Below, in pieces: positions 56,890 through 64,000 of a DNA stretch of 64,000 nt. Source of the stretch: Pseudomonas chlororaphis (GTDB lineage: Bacteria > Pseudomonadota > Gammaproteobacteria > Pseudomonadales > Pseudomonadaceae); the NCBI GenBank assembly GCA_001023535.1, contig CP011020.1, positions 3,299,734 through 3,363,733 on the forward strand, read 5' to 3'. The translations under genes were made by a program, and so were the position numbers. Position 1 is the first letter of the stretch, and every line of letters begins with the position of its first letter. The notes under the pieces are model-generated. The model saw only the letters and a program-made list of their open reading frames with translations, did no database searches and was not told the origin of the DNA.

Positions 56890-57408
56890 TTGGCTACCCC
56901 CGCGTACATGGTTATCAAAGGTCGTAAGCAAGGCCTGATCACAGCCGGTGCCTTTTCGGCCGAATCGGTTGGCAACATCTACCAGGAGGGTCGTGAAGAC
57001 CAGATCCTGGTGCAAGGCTTCCAACATCACATTACCGTCCCGCGAGACCCACAGTCCGGTCAACCGACCGGCCAGCGCGTGCACCATCCTCTGATCATCA
57101 CAAAAGTGTTCGACAAGGCCACACCTCTGCTGCAAGCGGCGCTTACAAGTGGCGAAACCTTGGAAGAAGTCGAGATCCAGTGGATGCGGACTTCGGCTGA
57201 GGGCACCCAGGAACACTATTTCACGACGAAGATGTTTGACGCGGTCATCGTCGAGATCAAAGACTACATGTTCAACTGCCAGGATCCGGCGAACGCGCAC
57301 TTCACCCATCTGGAAGACGTGCATTTCTCGTATCGCAAGATCACCTGGAACCACGAGGTCTGCGGCACGATGGGCGTCGATGATTGGCGTGTGCCTGCCG
57401 CAGGCTAG
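56890..57408 (+). CDS. hcp: Hcp, type VI secretion tube protein (orphan), TTG start
   Basis: 172 residues beginning at TTG 56890, preceded by AAGGAGAG. Hcp fold: ATPAYMVIKGRKQGLITAGAF, QGFQHHITVPRDPQSGQPTGQRVHHPLIITKVFDKATPLLQAAL and HEVCGTMGVDDW. Forms stacked hexameric rings of the type VI needle and carries small effectors. No other T6SS gene or VgrG is near; what follows is AT-rich and gene-poor. The rare start codon lowers expected translation. Confidence 0.93.
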   Translation: MATPAYMVIKGRKQGLITAGAFSAESVGNIYQEGREDQILVQGFQHHITVPRDPQSGQPTGQRVHHPLIITKVFDKATPLLQAALTSGETLEEVEIQWMRTSAEGTQEHYFTTKMFDAVIVEIKDYMFNCQDPANAHFTHLEDVHFSYRKITWNHEVCGTMGVDDWRVPAAG

Positions 57409-57846
57409 GTCCAGCCAGATGCTCGATGCACCCGCCAGGGCTGGTTTGGCGGTGTGCACGGGAAGAGGAGAACATTAACGCCAAGGGTGTTCGCCCAGTG
57501 CGATGGCCTCGGCATTCCATGCACTGGTAAAGAGCCTGACACTGGGCGAACGGACACAATCATAGTGGAAGCTGCAGAGTATGTCCGCCGACCACGTTTA
57601 AATAATTGTTTATGTATGGCGCACTGTTTAAAACCCAGGGTTTTATTACAGTGCCGAGTGCAACCACCGTGTCGGTAACACTTATACAGACACGTCTACA
57701 AAAACAATCAAACTGTACAAAAAAACTTCACGCCGAGTCCTGCAACGGGACTCGGCAAGTTAAACAGTCATTGACCCGTCTCTTCTAAAATCGGCAACGC
57801 CGAGCACTTAAGCGCCCCGCCACCGAGTGAACGGGCATACAACGCA
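57409..57846. other. AT-rich gap after hcp with competing inverted repeats
   Basis: 438 bp, clearly richer in A and T than its surroundings. GTTCGCCCAGTG (57489-57500) pairs perfectly with CACTGGGCGAAC (57540-57551); part of the same left arm (CCAGTGC) can instead pair with GCACTGG at 57521-57527. No frame has a ribosome site plus family features. The far end holds the terminator of the minus-strand small genes. Confidence 0.5.
57732..57756 (-). terminator. terminator of the small-gene pair
   Basis: Arms GCCGAGTCC (57732-57740) and GGACTCGGC (57748-57756), 7-nt loop; on the minus strand GTGAAGTTTTTTT follows. About 90 bp beyond the stop of the gene at 57847. Confidence 0.7.
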
Positions 57847-58020
57847 TCAACCACGCCGTGCAGTTTTCTGCGCGTCGGTATCCCCCGCCTGTTCATCGCC
57901 GCCCTCATGCTTGCGCTTGGCCGGATCATTAGGGCGCAGCGCGTCGTTGTCGCGCTCCACCTCACCAGGCATCGCCGGTTCGTCAGGGTTGTGCTGGGTG
58001 GATTCGGTGCGGTGTTTCAT
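57847..58020 (-). CDS. small hydrophilic hypothetical protein
   Basis: 57 residues, translated by hand from ATG 58020 with AAGGAG six nt upstream: MKHRTESTQHNPDEPAMPGE at the start and QKTARRG at the end, stop at 57847. Very hydrophilic and probably disordered, rich in Asp, Glu, Lys and Arg. Thirty-three bp after the next gene upstream, so likely co-transcribed with it. Function unknown. Confidence 0.7.
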   Translation of the reverse strand: MKHRTESTQHNPDEPAMPGEVERDNDALRPNDPAKRKHEGGDEQAGDTDAQKTARRG

Positions 58021-58053
58021 GACGGACTCCTTGAGTCTTTTTCAAGCGTGCAA

Positions 58054-58296
58054 TCAGGCATCGGGGTCATCGACTTCTTGCGCGACGTTGGCTTGCGGGG
58101 AGCGTTGGTGCAGTTGCTCGGCCTTGGCCTTCAACGCCTGCCACTGCTCCAGATCGATGGCACCCTGGCCGAACAGGTCGTTGGCCACCTGCATCAGCGC
58201 GGTGAAATGAGCATCGGGCGATTGCTGCCAATAGGCCTGGTCGTCGAACAGCCGCTGCCAATCGGCCAGCGACCCAGGTGTGAGGTCATCGCTCAT
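58054..58296 (-). CDS. small conserved hypothetical protein
   Basis: 80 residues from ATG 58296 (AGGAG upstream). Sequence MSDDLTPGSLADWQRLFDDQAYWQQS...DLFGQGAIDLEQWQALKAKAEQLHQRS is helical with no signal peptide. Heads the two-gene unit with the 57-residue protein. Function unknown. Confidence 0.72.
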   Translation of the reverse strand: MSDDLTPGSLADWQRLFDDQAYWQQSPDAHFTALMQVANDLFGQGAIDLEQWQALKAKAEQLHQRSPQANVAQEVDDPDA

Positions 58297-58361
58297 AGCG
58301 GGCTCCTGCGAGACGTTCATAAGCTATGAGGGCCGAGGTTCGCGGGGAGTTCCGGCGATTA

Positions 58362-59435
58362 TCAATAGCCAGTCATTTCCAGATAGCCGTTGCCGCCGTG
58401 GCTGCCCTCCAGCCGCACCGGCCCTTCCCAATAAGGAATGCGCAGGTCCATCCAGGCGGCAGGGTTCAAGGCTTCGGTGGTCACGTCCAGGTGCTTGCCG
58501 GGCACCTTGATCGACCAGCGCACCGGCATTGCACGGCCGGCGACCTTGGCCGTGCCCAGCGGCGCCAGCTCGATGTCACCGGCCTGCAACGCTTGCGAAT
58601 GGCCCTGGGCATCGATCCAGGTGCCGGTGAGGTAGGGCGCGCCGTCCTTGTGGCGCATGCGGTAGAGCATCAGGTGTTCGCCGCTGTCCAGGTGCAGGGA
58701 GAACCAGTCCCAGCCAGTCTGGTTGGCCGTCAGCGGTTGGCTGCTCCACTCCCGATCCAGCCAGGCCGGGCCACTGACCGTGTAGCGCTGGCCGTCGATT
58801 TCCAACTGGCCGCTGGCCTGGAAAAACGGCTGGCTGTAGTAATACGAAGCCTGGCCCTGCTCGGACTTCTGGCTGAAACCGTTGTCCCCCTGCAGCACCA
58901 ACGGTCGGGTCGAAGTAAGCCGCAGTGCGTAGCTGAACCGCGAGTCGTGGGCCTTCAACTGCATATCCGCCAACGGATCGGCACTCGACGCCTGGGTGCC
59001 GAACTGCCAGTCATCGATCCAGGCATTGAAAGGCACCGCCTGCACCCCGGCCTGCCCTACGCCACCACGGGCATAACGCTCGGCGGCATGGTGCACGGTG
59101 GCGGACGTGACCGCCGCGTGACCGAGCCAGATCGTCTGGTTGCGCCAGCCGTCGGCCTGGGGCGCGGCGTCCAAGGCGCTGCGAAACAGCGTCCACTGCA
59201 CGCCAAAGTCACGGCCCTGAGCGTCCTTGAGATTGGCGGTGACGTACCACCACTCGATACGAAAGCCTTCGTGGGCGCCATGATCGGCCGGGAAACTGAA
59301 CGTGCGCCCCGGCACCACCGGGGTGAAGGCGACGGCCTGGTCGCCGAGGCCGGCAAAGCCCTTCTCCGGCGCCGGCGGGTTGTCGCAGCCGCCGAGCAAC
59401 GACGCCAGCAGCATCAGGCCAACGCTGAGCTTCAT
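58362..59435 (-). CDS. lipocalin-like lipoprotein (AttH/CrtC-like domain)
   Basis: 357 residues from ATG 59435. Lipoprotein signal MKLSVGLMLLASLLGGC, then two lipocalin-like halves: ADHGAHEGFRIEWWYVTANLKDAQGRDFGVQWTLFR and VSGPAWLDREWSSQPLTANQTGWDWFSLHLDSGEHLMLYRMR. AttH-type proteins are often encoded with an FtsX-type ABC transporter, as here (start overlaps the permease stop by 4 bp), and may hand a lipid-like molecule to or from it. Substrate unknown. Confidence 0.88.
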   Translation of the reverse strand: MKLSVGLMLLASLLGGCDNPPAPEKGFAGLGDQAVAFTPVVPGRTFSFPADHGAHEGFRIEWWYVTANLKDAQGRDFGVQWTLFRSALDAAPQADGWRNQTIWLGHAAVTSATVHHAAERYARGGVGQAGVQAVPFNAWIDDWQFGTQASSADPLADMQLKAHDSRFSYALRLTSTRPLVLQGDNGFSQKSEQGQASYYYSQPFFQASGQLEIDGQRYTVSGPAWLDREWSSQPLTANQTGWDWFSLHLDSGEHLMLYRMRHKDGAPYLTGTWIDAQGHSQALQAGDIELAPLGTAKVAGRAMPVRWSIKVPGKHLDVTTEALNPAAWMDLRIPYWEGPVRLEGSHGGNGYLEMTGY

Positions 59436-61906
59436 GGTCCTTCCTCGGAAAAATGCCTGAGCAAATCCGCAGGTTGCGTACGGTACAACGCGTACAGCGG
59501 CCAGGCCGATGCCAGCAGCGTGGCGAACATCGCCAGGGCCAGCAACTGGGCCAGTTGCAATGGGAAGACCTGCAACGGCAGGCGCCAGCCGAAGGCTTGC
59601 ACGTTGATCACCGTGTCCAGGCACCAGGCCAGGGCGATGCCCAGCGGCAACGCGAGCACCAGGGTCAGCAACGCCAGCAGCCAGGTCTGGCCGAGGTTGA
59701 GCAGCATCAATTGGCGGCGGGTCACCCCCAATGCCCACAACGGAGCCAACTGGCCGAGGCGACTCTGGCTCTGGGTCAGCAGGCTGATGAACAACGCGAC
59801 GCCGGCGACCGCCAGGGTCAGGCTGTTGAGGGCGGCGGTGGCGGCAAAGGTGCGCTCGAACACCTGGGTCGACCAGCCTTTGAGCCGGGCCTGATCGACG
59901 ATACGGCTGTCATCCAGGTGGAAGCGACTTTGCAGCGCGTTCACCAGCGCCGGGATCGCGGACGGCTCGATCCGCAGGTTGAAGCGATACGGCGTCAAGT
60001 GCGGCCAGTGCGCCAGCAGGTGGTCGGCGTTGATCAGCACGTGGCCCTTGGGGTTGCCGTAGTCGGCGTAGATCCCGACGATCCGTGGCGTCCATGGCCC
60101 CTGCGGGGTCGGCAGGGTCAAGCGCTCACCGATCGTCACCTTGAGACGCCGCGCCAGTTGCTCACTGAGCATCAGCGTGTCGGCATCGGCCAGTTGCGCC
60201 CACGGGTCGCCGTCGGACGCCTCCAGCAGTGGCCAGTGCTGGCGATACGCAGGGTGATCGATGATGCCGAAGAGGTCTGTCGGCCACCCGCGCAGGGGCA
60301 CCGAGACTTGCCAGTTGGGCAGCACCGCGGTGACGGCCGGTTGCTGCTTGAGCCAGGCGTGCAGCGCTGCGGCCTGGAGCGGGGTTTGCGGGCTGACATA
60401 CAACTCCGAGGTCAGCCGTTGTTCAAGCCAATGGTTGAAGGTCTGGCGGAAACCCGAGGTCATGCTGCCGGCGCCAATGTTCGCCGCCAACGCCAGCAAC
60501 AAGGCCATCAGCGCCAGGCTCAGCGTCGGCAGTTGCTGGCGACAATCGGCGAGAAACCACTGCCCCAGCACCGAGCGGCTACGACGCAACAACCCATCCA
60601 AGGCGCCGTTGAGCAGCACGGGCAAGGCCAGGGCGGCGCCCAGCAACAGCGCCGTCATCAAGACAAAACCGCTGGCCAGACTGTCGCCCCAGATCAACGC
60701 CGACGCGCCGATCGATGCGACCAACGCCGCTATCCAACCCTGGCGGCGCAACCGGCGTGCATGGGCCTGGTGCCAGGCCTGGGGGTTGGCCAACGCCAGC
60801 AAGGGCAGGCGCGCCGCCCGCAGCAGGCTGTCGGCCCCGGCCAGCAGCGCACCCAGCAGGCTCAGGCCGATTCCGCTGAGCCACCACCACGGGCTGAGGT
60901 TCAAGTGCCCGGCCACTTCGGCGCCGTACAACCCGCGCAAACTCGCAGCGACATCCGGCAATAACAGGCTCGCCAGCCAATACCCGCTGAGCACCCCAGC
61001 CACGCCGCCGAGCAACGCCAGCACTCCCAGTTCAAGGGCCAGGCTGGCGACCAGTCGCCGCGCACTGACCCCGCAGGCCCGCAAGGTTCGCAGCAGGCCG
61101 CGGCGTTGCTCCAGCGCCAGGCCGATCGCCGCGTGAGCAATGAACAGCCCCACCACGAACGACAGAAACCCCAGGGCATCGAGGTTCAGGTGGAAGCTTT
61201 CGGTCAGGCGCGACAGGTTATTTTCTTCATCGGCGCGCTTGAACTGCAACCGGCCATTGAACGCCTCCGGCAAGGCTGCGTTGAAGGCGGCGGGCAGCAG
61301 CAAGCGCGACACCTGGTCCGGCAGCCCGAGGGCTTGCTGGGCAAAGCCGATGTCCATCAACAGCATGCCTGGGGCCATGTCCGGCTGGACGTGCAAGGGT
61401 GGCAAGGATCGTCCATCGACGGTCCGAGGCCGATCGCCCTCGCCCATCCCCAGCGCTTGCAGGGTCTGCGGGGCGATCCAGGTGCGCCCCGGATCGCTGA
61501 AAAAAGCCACCACCTCGCTCATGTCCCGCGCCTGCCCTGCCAGTGCCGCACCGGGCGGCAGCGACACCGGGTCGATGCCCATCAGTTGCAGACGCAGGTC
61601 ATCGTGCCCTTCAAGGTTCACCCGGGCCTGCACCACCGGCGACACCGGCCAGCCCTGGCGGCGCAGATCGACAAACCACTGCTGGGGAAACGGCCCGCCG
61701 CCGGGGGCGCTGAGGCTGGCCTGCGGCTCGCCGCCGATGAGCTGGCTGGCCCGGGCGTAACTGTCCCGGGCCTGACTGTTGAGTGCCAGCACGCCGGTCA
61801 ACAGGCTGGTGGCGAGCCACAGCCCGGTGAGCACGCTGAAAAATTGCACCGGATGCCGGCGCCAATGGCTGAGCAGCGCCTTGAGGGTCTGAAGAAAAAT
61901 CATCAC
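59432..61906 (-). CDS. FtsX-family ABC transporter permease
   Basis: 824 residues with about 10 membrane helices arranged as two FtsX units, each preceded by an extracytoplasmic domain (first helix about 16-38, end helices about 690-810). MacB/LolE-like periplasmic segments suggest a mechanotransmission transporter acting on envelope substrates. Overlaps both neighbours by 4 bp, giving a tightly coupled three-gene operon. Confidence 0.9.
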   Translation of the reverse strand: MMIFLQTLKALLSHWRRHPVQFFSVLTGLWLATSLLTGVLALNSQARDSYARASQLIGGEPQASLSAPGGGPFPQQWFVDLRRQGWPVSPVVQARVNLEGHDDLRLQLMGIDPVSLPPGAALAGQARDMSEVVAFFSDPGRTWIAPQTLQALGMGEGDRPRTVDGRSLPPLHVQPDMAPGMLLMDIGFAQQALGLPDQVSRLLLPAAFNAALPEAFNGRLQFKRADEENNLSRLTESFHLNLDALGFLSFVVGLFIAHAAIGLALEQRRGLLRTLRACGVSARRLVASLALELGVLALLGGVAGVLSGYWLASLLLPDVAASLRGLYGAEVAGHLNLSPWWWLSGIGLSLLGALLAGADSLLRAARLPLLALANPQAWHQAHARRLRRQGWIAALVASIGASALIWGDSLASGFVLMTALLLGAALALPVLLNGALDGLLRRSRSVLGQWFLADCRQQLPTLSLALMALLLALAANIGAGSMTSGFRQTFNHWLEQRLTSELYVSPQTPLQAAALHAWLKQQPAVTAVLPNWQVSVPLRGWPTDLFGIIDHPAYRQHWPLLEASDGDPWAQLADADTLMLSEQLARRLKVTIGERLTLPTPQGPWTPRIVGIYADYGNPKGHVLINADHLLAHWPHLTPYRFNLRIEPSAIPALVNALQSRFHLDDSRIVDQARLKGWSTQVFERTFAATAALNSLTLAVAGVALFISLLTQSQSRLGQLAPLWALGVTRRQLMLLNLGQTWLLALLTLVLALPLGIALAWCLDTVINVQAFGWRLPLQVFPLQLAQLLALAMFATLLASAWPLYALYRTQPADLLRHFSEEGP

Positions 61907-62571
61907 CCCTGGGCCACCTGCGCGAGCCGCCCCCCCTGCAACACCACACGCTGCGCCAGGCGGGCGGCCACCCGAGGGCTGTGGGTCACCATCAACAGGC
62001 TGGTGGGACTGTCGGCCAGCAATTCCAACAACAATTGCAGCACTTCGTCACTGGTGGCCTCGTCAAGACTGCCAGTGGGCTCATCGGCCAACAACAACGG
62101 CGGGCGCGATGCCAGCGCCCGACCCAGCGCCACCCGTTGCTGCTGGCCGCCGGACAACTGCTCGGGATAACGCCGCAGCAGATCTGCGAGGCCAAGCCGC
62201 CGCACCAGGTGCGCCTGCCACGCCGGGTCGTGCCGACCACACAGCCGCGCCTGGAACGCCAGGTTGTCCGCCACCGACAGGCTGCTGATGAGGTTGAACT
62301 GCTGGAACACCAGGCCGATTTCCGTACGCCGCCAGTTGGCCAGCTGACTTTCGCTCATGCCGTCGAGCCGGTACTCGCCACTGCGGATGCTGCCGCGATC
62401 GACCTTGTCCAGCCCGGCAACCAGATGCAACAACGTGCTCTTGCCGCTGCCGGACTCCCCCATCAACGCCAGGCTGCTGCCCGGCGCCAGCGTCAAATCG
62501 ACGCCCTGCAACACCGGCAGCGGGCCCTGGGGCGTAGGGTAGCTTTTGAAAACGTCGCGGACTTCCAGCAT
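61903..62571 (-). CDS. ABC transporter ATP-binding protein (LolD/MacB type)
   Basis: 222 residues. Walker A GESGSGKSTLL, Q-loop FQQFNLISSLSVADNL, signature LSGGQQQRVALGRAL, Walker B LLLADEPTGSLD, H-loop MVTHSPRV. First gene of the operon with the FtsX permease and the lipocalin-like lipoprotein. Confidence 0.94.
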   Translation of the reverse strand: MLEVRDVFKSYPTPQGPLPVLQGVDLTLAPGSSLALMGESGSGKSTLLHLVAGLDKVDRGSIRSGEYRLDGMSESQLANWRRTEIGLVFQQFNLISSLSVADNLAFQARLCGRHDPAWQAHLVRRLGLADLLRRYPEQLSGGQQQRVALGRALASRPPLLLADEPTGSLDEATSDEVLQLLLELLADSPTSLLMVTHSPRVAARLAQRVVLQGGRLAQVAQG

Positions 62572-62761
62572 GGACAGGCTCGGATGGGAAACGTGAGGCT
62601 CAGGATAGCGGAGTTATGCGCCAAGCCCCTTCGTTGGTGCATTGTTATTGCGCTCGCCCGCTTGTCAGAGGCTGGAGGCACGTTCGTTTAGCGTTAATTT
62701 CCAGCGATCAGTCAGGGCCCGACCTGGCACGATCCCACAGGCCCAACAGTGGGCGACCTGA

Positions 62762-64000
62762 TCAATGCCCCACGGCCATTTCTGCCTGGGTCGGTTTCGG
62801 GGTGACGATGTGGCTCAGGTCGATGTGCCGCCAGGCCGGTTTCGCCCCCAGGCGCGCGTTGAAGCGGTAGTTGAAGGTGAAATCGTCATCGGTAGGCTGG
62901 ACCAGCGACCTGCCATAGACCGACTCGACGCCAGCAGTGTCGTAGCCCATCAACTGCAACAGGGTCGGGAAGATGTTGTAGTGACTCGAACGGTCCTTGT
63001 TCTGCGCCAGGGCATCACGCCAGTCGAGGGTGTGCAAGGCCTTGCCCTGGATGACCACCAACGGCACCAGCCCCTCCTCTGCCACCGGGTCGCCGCCGCA
63101 GTGGGTGTTCAGGCCCGGGTTGCCGCGCTCATGCAGGTCCTGGCCATGATCGGAGGTGTAGATCACCACGGCATGGCTCAGGTCGGCCTGCTGGAAAATG
63201 CGCCTGAAGAACTCCCCGACATTCCACAGCAACGTGTTCTGATAGGCATTGCGGTACAACACCCAATCGTCGTTCTGGCCGTTGAAACCGTCGCGCTTGC
63301 CGGTGTCGGCCACGTCCTGGTACTGCCCGCGCGGCAGGGCCGGTCGATAGCTCATGAAATCGTCGGGGTATTTGTCGTGGACCGGGAAGTGCGCGCCCAC
63401 CTTGTTGATCACCACAAGCTCGGCCTGGCCGTCACCCAGCAGTTCGACCAGCTTCGCCGCGGCCGCCATGTCGCGGTCGCGTACGCGCACCTGGTCGAAT
63501 TGGACGAAGGCGTCGATGTCCTGCTTTTCCAGGTCGGTCATCAGGTTCTGCAGGTTGCCGCCGGTGCGCTGGGCGTCGATGTAGACCGTGCGCAGGCCCG
63601 CTTTCCTAGCGTACTGCCAGATCGATGGAAGGGTGCTGTTGATGCGCATGTAGTCGGCGCGTGTGCCGCCATAGCGCAGGGTGACGTTGGTGTCGGCGCT
63701 GCAATTGGCGATGGAGGCGGCATACCCGTAGTTGAAAATTTCCACGCCGTCCGGCGCCGTTTCCAGGCCACTGTGCACGCCGGAAGGGGTATTGATGTCG
63801 AGGTAGTTGCCGGCAATGCTTTCATCGATGATCAGCACGATATCGTGGTCGATGGGCGCCGTTGACCGCGCAATATCCACCGGTTCCCGAGGGCCGACGG
63901 TGTTGTGCCAGGCCTCGTAGAGAAACAGGTTCAAGTAGGCCAGCGGCGTGTACATCACCGGTAACCCGCGGGCACCTTCCCCCGCCCGTACGAACAGCAC
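62762..64000 (-). CDS. phosphoethanolamine transferase/sulfatase-like enzyme, C-terminal part (runs off right edge)
   Basis: The frame is open from 64000 to the stop at 62762 (412 visible residues); the N-terminal membrane domain lies outside the window. The visible part has the alkaline-phosphatase fold: DHDIVLIIDESIAGNYLD, NCSADTNVTLRYGGTRADYMRINS with the probable threonine/serine nucleophile, VVINKVGAHFPVHDKYP, VVIYTSDHGQDLHERGNPGLNTHCGG with the zinc ligands. EptA/CptA-like enzymes decorate lipid A, LPS core or glucans with phosphoethanolamine. Which of these is not decidable here. Confidence 0.85.
   Translation of the reverse strand: MLFVRAGEGARGLPVMYTPLAYLNLFLYEAWHNTVGPREPVDIARSTAPIDHDIVLIIDESIAGNYLDINTPSGVHSGLETAPDGVEIFNYGYAASIANCSADTNVTLRYGGTRADYMRINSTLPSIWQYARKAGLRTVYIDAQRTGGNLQNLMTDLEKQDIDAFVQFDQVRVRDRDMAAAAKLVELLGDGQAELVVINKVGAHFPVHDKYPDDFMSYRPALPRGQYQDVADTGKRDGFNGQNDDWVLYRNAYQNTLLWNVGEFFRRIFQQADLSHAVVIYTSDHGQDLHERGNPGLNTHCGGDPVAEEGLVPLVVIQGKALHTLDWRDALAQNKDRSSHYNIFPTLLQLMGYDTAGVESVYGRSLVQPTDDDFTFNYRFNARLGAKPAWRHIDLSHIVTPKPTQAEMAVGH

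Noticed and set aside
57489..57551. Integron attC-like site after hcp
   Set aside because: Arms begin GTT and end AAC, the reverse of attC core sites, and no integrase is present.

Overview
The window is GC-rich chromosomal DNA of a Pseudomonas, most likely of the P. fluorescens group. Grounds: the thrS-infC-rpmI-rplT-pheS-pheT-ihfA order, an RsmE-type CsrA, HglS, DUF1654 and DUF6124 proteins, orphan betaine-binding proteins, and many REP hairpins of the two classes common in these genomes. No prophage, transposase, CRISPR or rRNA is visible. There is one tRNA (Pro, GGG).

Layout. 1-3.0 kb: a GlxA-type AraC regulator cut by the left edge and a dCache chemoreceptor. 3.2-11.5 kb: a betaine-demethylation locus with an orphan betaine-type binding protein, an Old-Yellow-Enzyme N-demethylase of DgcA/StcD type, a ProC-like reductase, TetR and LysR regulators, and a Rieske oxygenase with its FAD/2Fe-2S reductase. 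Three palindromic operators lie in its promoters. 11.8-19.4 kb: tRNA-Pro and the translation operon thrS to ihfA plus a MerR gene, with an AUU start on infC and two hairpins upstream of thrS whose loops show threonine anticodons. 19.6-21.7 kb: small proteins (secreted, cold shock, I78 inhibitor lipoprotein, hypotheticals). 21.7-28.8 kb: the ribose operon rbsBACRKD ending in an exported nucleoside hydrolase. 28.9-31.6 kb: a DUF1654-endA pair behind a good LexA box, a SPOR lipoprotein, rsmE and a DUF2214 membrane protein. 31.7-36.4 kb: cysS and glnS, divergent from ppiB-lpxH. 36.5-41.5 kb: a MarR-controlled tripartite drug efflux operon. 41.6-47.0 kb: tamA-tamB. 47.1-51.2 kb: an acetyltransferase, xthA, a PstS-OmpA fusion, and a DUF6124 gene behind a strongly structured leader. 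51.3-56.7 kb: an exported carboxypeptidase G2-type hydrolase, a Baeyer-Villiger monooxygenase with an alpha/beta hydrolase, and hglS. 56.9-58.3 kb: an orphan hcp and two small genes. 58.3-62.6 kb: an ABC ATPase, FtsX-type permease and lipocalin-like lipoprotein operon. 62.7 kb to the right edge: a phosphoethanolamine-transferase-like enzyme, cut.

Functional themes: use of host- or soil-derived osmolytes, nucleosides and D-lysine; envelope assembly and efflux; and translation genes that appear to regulate themselves through RNA. The observations most worth testing are the LexA-controlled endA operon, the thrS anticodon-mimic hairpins, the betaine locus with matched operators at three promoters, and the pairing-conflicted leader upstream of the DUF6124 gene.
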